9,204 nucleotides of DNA from Phascolarctobacterium sp. Lineage in GTDB: Bacteria; Bacillota; Negativicutes; Acidaminococcales; Acidaminococcaceae. Below are positions 5,593-9,204 of this stretch, piece by piece. A model generated the notes under the pieces. It saw nothing but the letters and a program-made list of their open reading frames with translations, was not told where the DNA came from and did not search any database. Numbering within the stretch: the first letter of the stretch is position 1; each line of letters starts with the position of its first letter. The DNA lies in contig DXVZ01000058.1 in assembly GCA_019417125.1 (NCBI GenBank), forward strand, positions 1-9,204, written 5' to 3'. Both the position numbers and the translations under genes were made by a program.

Positions 5593-6587
5593 AGTACTAC
5601 ATTTTGCAGTTTAAGTTTTTAACGCCGGTGCATTTCGGCACGGCAGGCAATAAAAAGGGCGGAGGTTTGCAGGCGTTTAACTGCTGCGCGGATACTTTGT
5701 TCAGCGCGCTGGTGACAGAAGCTGCGGCGCTGTCTGACAGCCTGTGCGGCGAATATATCGAAGCCGCGCGTGATGGCAGGCTGCTTTTAAGCGACCTAAT
5801 GCCTTATTACAGCGGCAGCGGGGAGGAATTATATGTGCCGGTGCCGCTGCACCGCAAAGAAAAGGTTAATCCGCTTGATTTGCGCCTTTCTTTTAAAGAG
5901 TTGTGTTTGCAGTACGAAGAACGGCGCGGGCACGAGAATATGGAGTATATCCGCGTTAGCGGCATTTACGATTACCTGCACCCGATGCAGATAACGGACG
6001 CCGGCCAGGCGCAGCCGGATTTAGGCTGGAGCGGTGTACAGCGGCGTATGGATTGCAGAAGCGGTGGCAGCGCATACTATGTAAGTAATTATACCTTTGC
6101 GCCGGGAGCGGGTCTTTACTGTATTATCGGCGTGGAGAACGAAGAACTGCTTAATTCGCTTGCCAAAACGGCAGAGCTTCTGGGGTTAAGCGGCATTGGC
6201 GGTAGGCGCAGCAGCGGCTTTGGCAAATTTATTTTAAAAGGCTCGCCTCTGGCTTTAGACCCGTACTGCACCGGCGATGCGGGCATGCTGTATAATTTGC
6301 TGAATGCCAGAACCGGCTGCCCGCAAATGGCGCTTTCGGTTTTGTGCCCGCAAGAAAGCTGTATAAGCATTGTTAAACAGGGCGCGTTTAAACTTTTAAA
6401 ACGCAGCGGCTTTATTTATAACCGCTCTGCGCAAAGCTTTGAAAAACGCAGCAGCGTTTATATGCTGCAGGCAGGTTCGTGCTTTCCCGAAAGGGTAGAG
6501 GGGCGTCTGCTGGAATTTGCTGCCGGAGGGGCTGGGCACGCAGTTTACCGCTACGGCAAGGCTATATATATGGGGTTGCCTGTATGA
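5589..6587 (+). CDS. csm4: Type III-A Csm4 (Cas5-like) subunit
   Basis: A 332-aa RAMP protein of the Csm4/Cas5 group. It binds the 5' handle of the crRNA and anchors Cas10 at the base of the complex. It begins YYILQFKFLTPVHFGTAG, a typical RAMP first strand. The diagnostic glycine-rich loop GLSGIGGRRSSGFGKF is at 199-214, preceded by SAYYVSNYTFAPGAGLYCIIG. The length is slightly above the common ~300 aa, with extra residues in the C-terminal half, and no break is visible. It starts within the csm3 stop (ATGA overlap), with AAGGA 11 nt upstream, and overlaps csm5 in the same way. The protein is cysteine-rich for its family. No catalytic activity is expected. Confidence 0.95.
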   Translation: MKYYILQFKFLTPVHFGTAGNKKGGGLQAFNCCADTLFSALVTEAAALSDSLCGEYIEAARDGRLLLSDLMPYYSGSGEELYVPVPLHRKEKVNPLDLRLSFKELCLQYEERRGHENMEYIRVSGIYDYLHPMQITDAGQAQPDLGWSGVQRRMDCRSGGSAYYVSNYTFAPGAGLYCIIGVENEELLNSLAKTAELLGLSGIGGRRSSGFGKFILKGSPLALDPYCTGDAGMLYNLLNARTGCPQMALSVLCPQESCISIVKQGAFKLLKRSGFIYNRSAQSFEKRSSVYMLQAGSCFPERVEGRLLEFAAGGAGHAVYRYGKAIYMGLPV

Positions 6588-7771
6588 GTATCAGTAATTT
6601 TGAATATAAAAAAATGTCCGTTACATGTTTAAGCCCGGTGCATATTACCGACGAAACCGGTACGGTTTACAGCTATCAGTATTTATACGATGCCGCAGCA
6701 AGGCGCGTTTATTTTTTAAATGAGCGCTTGTGGGTTAAGTTTTTGTTTGAAAATAACCTGCTTGGTGAGTTTGAAGAACTAATAAAAACAAAGCTGCGCG
6801 CCGGTAGTTTATACGAGTGGATACAGCAAAAAGGTTTTGCCATGGAGGCTTTTGGCGAAGCTGTAACTGATTATGCCAAAGTAGAAGTTGCGCCGGAAAT
6901 ACTTGCTGCCAATAAAACGCGCATGACGGAAATAGTGCGCACCGTCCATGACATAGAAGGGCATCCGTATATACCTGGCAGCAGCCTTAAGGGCGCGCTG
7001 CGCACGGGAATTTTGTTCAGCCTGCTTTTGCAGGAGGACAAACTGCGCGCTGAAGCGTGGAACGAGCTGTGCCGCGTGCTGAACGACAGCCGCAGCCGCG
7101 ATAAGGGCGGCGCACTGGCAAGGCTGGCGCAAAAGCTGGAAGTTACTTTGCTGCACCGCTTAAAAATACCTAAAAGCGAATACAGTGCCGAGCTGCTGCC
7201 GCAGAGCAATATGAACTGCAGTATTATGAAGGGGCTGTCGGTAAGCGATTCGTACAGCGACGGGCGGACGGTGCCGGTAATTGTGCAGAAACGTGAGGCG
7301 GTGTTTATGGCGAAAAGCGGCGAAATAAAAACCAAAAACCTTAATATGTTCCGCGAATGCCTGCCGCAGGGGGCGTGCCAGCATTTTAGCATTACGCTGG
7401 ATAAAGCCGTATTTGGCGGTGTTGTGACCTCGGTGGCAGAGTTGATTGAGCGTCAAAAGGATTTTACGGACTTTGTGCTGGAACGCGAAAAACAAATTTT
7501 CGGGCGTTCTTTAAAGCAGGAGTTTGCCAAAGCAAAAAATGCCAACCTGTTTTTGGGCAGCGGCAGCGGGTTTATGTCCAAAAGCTTGCTTTCGGCGCTG
7601 GCACCGGACAGAAAAGCATTTACAGCGGCGGCAGCCATGGTTTTGCACAACAGCTTTTATAAGCACGCGCATTTACGCCTGGATAAATTTGCTTCGCCGC
7701 GTGCGCTGCAAACCGCCAAAACGCGCAAGGGCATAACTTTGATGGGTGTTTGCACCATAACGGAGGGATAA
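6584..7771 (+). CDS. csm5: Type III-A Csm5 subunit
   Basis: A 395-aa RAMP protein that caps the crRNA 3' end of the Csm complex. In studied systems it helps recruit host nucleases for crRNA maturation. The signature YIPGSSLKGALRTGIL is at 129-144, the glycine loop GSGSGFMSKSLL at 325-336, and the C-terminus GITLMGVCTITEG is typical of Csm5. The open frame extends upstream to 6479, but I start at the ATG at 6584. It overlaps the csm4 stop by 4 nt, has GGGG 8 nt upstream, and lies shortly before the first RAMP strand (KKMSVTCLSPVHITDETG). The length is usual for the family. It ends 1 nt before cas6. Confidence 0.95.
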   Translation: MSISNFEYKKMSVTCLSPVHITDETGTVYSYQYLYDAAARRVYFLNERLWVKFLFENNLLGEFEELIKTKLRAGSLYEWIQQKGFAMEAFGEAVTDYAKVEVAPEILAANKTRMTEIVRTVHDIEGHPYIPGSSLKGALRTGILFSLLLQEDKLRAEAWNELCRVLNDSRSRDKGGALARLAQKLEVTLLHRLKIPKSEYSAELLPQSNMNCSIMKGLSVSDSYSDGRTVPVIVQKREAVFMAKSGEIKTKNLNMFRECLPQGACQHFSITLDKAVFGGVVTSVAELIERQKDFTDFVLEREKQIFGRSLKQEFAKAKNANLFLGSGSGFMSKSLLSALAPDRKAFTAAAAMVLHNSFYKHAHLRLDKFASPRALQTAKTRKGITLMGVCTITEG

Positions 7772-7772
7772 G

Positions 7773-8528
7773 ATGCCGCAAATTATGGAAATTACGCTGA
7801 AGCTGCCGGAAGGGCAGCGCCTGCATCAATCGTTCGGCAGCATTTTGCACGGCGCGCTGATGGAATACGCTCATGCAGATTTCGCCGCTGCCATGCACAA
7901 GGCGGCGCTGCGTCCGTTCAGCCAGTATGTGTATTACGATAAGGCGGCAGAGCGCGCCGTATGGCGGATAGCGGCGCTGACGGGCGAAGCGGCAGAGGAG
8001 ATTAGCCATGTATTTAACGCCATGCCGCAAAATTTATATTTAAAGCAAAAGGATTATGTGGTACAATTAAGTAAGCCGCAGTTGGTAAAAAAAGTTGCCT
8101 ATACAGAATTGGCACAGCATTTTTTTACTATGCCGCAGCCGCCGTGCAGACTGGAGTTTACTTTTTTAACTTCCGTTTCCTTTAAAGCCTTTGGCAGTTA
8201 TAAAATCTATCCCGATAACGTTTATATTTTCCGCAGCCTGCTAAAACGCTGGAACACTTTTAGCGGCGGCATACTGCTGGAAGAAGAAAACCTGGCAGAG
8301 CATTTGGCGCAGGCGGCTAAGGTTATAAGCTATAACCTGTCGCTGCAGCAGTATTCTGTCGGCGGGGCGCCTATAGATGCTTTTAAGGGGCGTTACAGCC
8401 TGCTTTTGCACGGCACAGCTCCTGCAAACCGCATTGCCGCACTTTTGGCCGCTTACGCAGAATATGCCGGTATCGGCATAAAAACAGCGCTGGGCATGGG
8501 CGGCGTAAAAATTAACTTTTTACCCTGA
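7773..8528 (+). CDS. cas6: CRISPR RNA endoribonuclease Cas6
   Basis: A 251-aa Cas6 expected to cut the CRISPR transcript within each repeat to make crRNAs for the Csm complex. The N-terminal GSILHGALMEYAHADFAAAMHK resembles that of Csm-associated Cas6 proteins. The middle TFLTSVSFKAFGSYKIYP is the usual second-domain strand, followed by PIDAFKGRYSLLLHG. The C-terminal glycine-rich loop AEYAGIGIKTALGMGGVKI (residues 230-247) is diagnostic. H18, H26 and H34 are candidates for the catalytic histidine, but I cannot assign one by sequence alone. GGAGG (7762-7766) lies 6 nt before the ATG, and the gap to csm5 is 1 nt. It is the last gene of the operon. Its presence implies a cognate CRISPR array, which is not in this window. 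Confidence 0.95.
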   Translation: MPQIMEITLKLPEGQRLHQSFGSILHGALMEYAHADFAAAMHKAALRPFSQYVYYDKAAERAVWRIAALTGEAAEEISHVFNAMPQNLYLKQKDYVVQLSKPQLVKKVAYTELAQHFFTMPQPPCRLEFTFLTSVSFKAFGSYKIYPDNVYIFRSLLKRWNTFSGGILLEEENLAEHLAQAAKVISYNLSLQQYSVGGAPIDAFKGRYSLLLHGTAPANRIAALLAAYAEYAGIGIKTALGMGGVKINFLP

Positions 8529-8541
8529 TTTTAGGGACGGA
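8523..8541 (+). repeat. Mini-hairpin plus ACGGA, copy 1
   Basis: CCCT (8523-8526) pairs with AGGG (8533-8536) and ACGGA follows at 8537-8541. It overlaps the last codons of cas6. The same arrangement recurs at 8588-8604. A further 6-bp palindrome (8545-8550 with 8553-8558) follows it. Confidence 0.35.
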
Positions 8542-8587
8542 CGCCGTTAAAATTAACGAACCCAATCATCATTTCTTAAACAAGCAA

Positions 8588-8612
8588 CCCCTTTAGGGGA
8601 CGGAAAATTTTT
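8588..8612 (+). terminator. Weak candidate terminator / mini-hairpin copy 2 after cas6
   Basis: CCCC (8588-8591) pairs with GGGG (8596-8599) around TTTA. ACGGAAAA follows, and then TTTTT at 8608-8612. The stem is GC-only but just 4-5 bp, and the T-run is 8 nt away, so it is a poor intrinsic terminator. It repeats the hairpin-ACGGA arrangement of copy 1, with one extra G (TTTAGGGACGGA against TTTAGGGGACGGA). Confidence 0.3.
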
Positions 8613-8631
8613 GTAAAATACGCGCCTGGAT

Positions 8632-8649
8632 ATTGCATTTTTATTAAAT
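8632..8649 (+). promoter_or_regulatory. Candidate ArgR (ARG) box
   Basis: The 18 bp match the ArgR/AhrC operator pattern WNTGAATWWWWATTCANW at all positions except two (C at 8636 for A, and A at 8646 for C). It overlaps the -35 and spacer of the promoter proposed for the downstream ArgA-like gene, where a repressor would act. AT-rich matches can arise by chance. Confidence 0.45.
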
Positions 8650-8661
8650 GAGTGTTAGGAT
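8633..8661 (+). promoter_or_regulatory. Possible promoter of the ArgA-like gene
   Basis: TTGCAT (8633-8638) and TAGGAT (8656-8661) are 17 nt apart and match the -35 and -10 consensus sequences only moderately. The leader would be about 27 nt, ending with the ribosome site AGGGGG at 8681-8686. The candidate ArgR box overlaps it. Confidence 0.35.
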
Positions 8662-8694
8662 AGTGCTTAACAGTTATTTAAGGGGGCAGAGTGC

Positions 8695-9180
8695 ATGATT
8701 ACTTACCGTCGCGCTACTTTTGACGATGTTGAAAATATTCATAAATTACTGAATGATTATGCTCGTGAGGGCTTAATGCTGCCGCGTGCGCGCAATGCAA
8801 TTTACGAAAATCTGCGCGATTATATCGTCGCTATAGAAAATAACCGTTTAATCGGCTGCGGCGCACTGCATTTTGTGTGGGACCGTCTGGCAGAAATACG
8901 CTCGCTGGCGGTTGACCCGGAACGCAAAACTAATGGCATCGGACGCAGTATTGTTCAGCGCTTGGAGCAGGAAGGAATTGAGCGCGGCGTAAAAATGTTT
9001 TTTACGCTTACTTACCAGCCAGGCTTTTTTGCCAAGTGCGATTACATTGAAACCGCCAAGGAAAAGTTGCCGCAAAAGGTATGGAAAGAATGTGTGTACT
9101 GCCCGCAGTATCCGTACTGCAACGAGATAGCCTTTATAAAAACTACGGTTGATTACGAACCAGGCGACATTATGTTTTAA
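8695..9180 (+). CDS. Short ArgA-like GNAT N-acetyltransferase (probable N-acetylglutamate synthase)
   Basis: A 161-aa single-domain GNAT acetyltransferase. It resembles the short ArgA-like proteins of Firmicutes thought to make N-acetylglutamate from glutamate and acetyl-CoA, the first step of arginine synthesis. Visible landmarks are YAREGLMLPRARNAIYENLRDY near 22-43, IGCGALHFVW at 53-62, AEIRSLAVDP at 66-75, and the acetyl-CoA pyrophosphate loop RKTNGIGRSI around 77-86. The tail KVWKECVYCPQYPYCNEIAFIK has three cysteines (C133, C136, C142), the family-typical arrangement. AGGGGG lies 8 nt before the ATG. The candidate ArgR box upstream supports a role in arginine metabolism. No other arg gene is in the window. 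The glutamate substrate is inferred from family resemblance; another amino acid remains possible. Confidence 0.85.
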   Translation: MITYRRATFDDVENIHKLLNDYAREGLMLPRARNAIYENLRDYIVAIENNRLIGCGALHFVWDRLAEIRSLAVDPERKTNGIGRSIVQRLEQEGIERGVKMFFTLTYQPGFFAKCDYIETAKEKLPQKVWKECVYCPQYPYCNEIAFIKTTVDYEPGDIMF

Positions 9181-9204
9181 AACTAAATATATAAAATAAA
9201 AAGG
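9181..9204 (+). other. AT-rich end of window
   Basis: These 24 nt contain only A, T and a final AAAAAGG. That could be the ribosome site of a gene starting just beyond the window, but no gene can be called. Confidence 0.2.

Noticed and set aside
6479..6583. N-terminal extension of csm5 from an upstream in-frame start
   Set aside because: It lies wholly inside csm4, does not resemble the family, and the ATG at 6584 has the ATGA overlap and a ribosome site.
8529..8694. Possible CRISPR array after cas6
   Set aside because: Only a 12-13-nt sequence recurs (8530-8541 and 8592-8604). There is no ~28-37-nt repeat and no regular spacing, so this is not an array.

Overview
The window looks like a chromosomal segment of an anaerobic Firmicutes-type bacterium. 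Shine-Dalgarno sites are strong, promoters have sigma-A-like spacing, and genes overlap by 1-14 nt. I would tentatively place it among the Negativicutes (Phascolarctobacterium or Acidaminococcus relatives). That placement rests on overall protein and codon feel, not on a search. Base composition changes along the window: the first ~850 nt are visibly AT-rich, while the que and cas genes are much richer in GC.

Layout. (1) 1-122: an inverted repeat, then a strong hairpin that terminates the leftward transcript. (2) 123-648, minus strand: a type II toxin-antitoxin pair, a YoeB-type RNase toxin behind a RelB/DinJ-type antitoxin, with its own promoter and TAATACA repeats over that promoter. (3) 649-852: a divergent intergenic region with a near-perfect 26-bp palindrome and a plus-strand promoter. 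(4) 853-1831: queD-queE, two steps of 7-deazaguanine (queuosine precursor) synthesis, closed by a textbook terminator at 1850-1894. (5) 1898-8528: a complete type III-A (Csm) CRISPR-Cas effector operon in the order cas10/csm1-csm2-csm3-csm4-csm5-cas6. It has its own consensus promoter, and each junction overlaps by 1-4 nt or is separated by 1 nt. (6) 8529-8694: a short gap with two similar mini-hairpins and a probable ArgR box. (7) 8695-9180: a short ArgA-like GNAT acetyltransferase.

How the genes work together. Cas6 should process pre-crRNA. Csm2, Csm3, Csm4 and Csm5 should assemble with Cas10 around the crRNA to form the Csm complex, which detects complementary phage or plasmid transcripts. 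Cas10 keeps its HD nuclease motif. No CRISPR array, no Cas1/Cas2 and no cyclic-oligoadenylate-responsive effector (Csm6, Can, Card or other CARF protein) is in the window.

The most interesting observations are two active-site substitutions in the Csm complex. Csm3 has Glu (E37) where the family's RNA-cleaving Asp (Asp33 in Streptococcus thermophilus) is expected. The Cas10 cyclase motif reads GGDN instead of GGDD. Together they suggest a Csm complex with altered target-RNA cutting and altered second-messenger synthesis but an apparently intact HD DNase. This is an inference to be tested; it is not shown by sequence alone.
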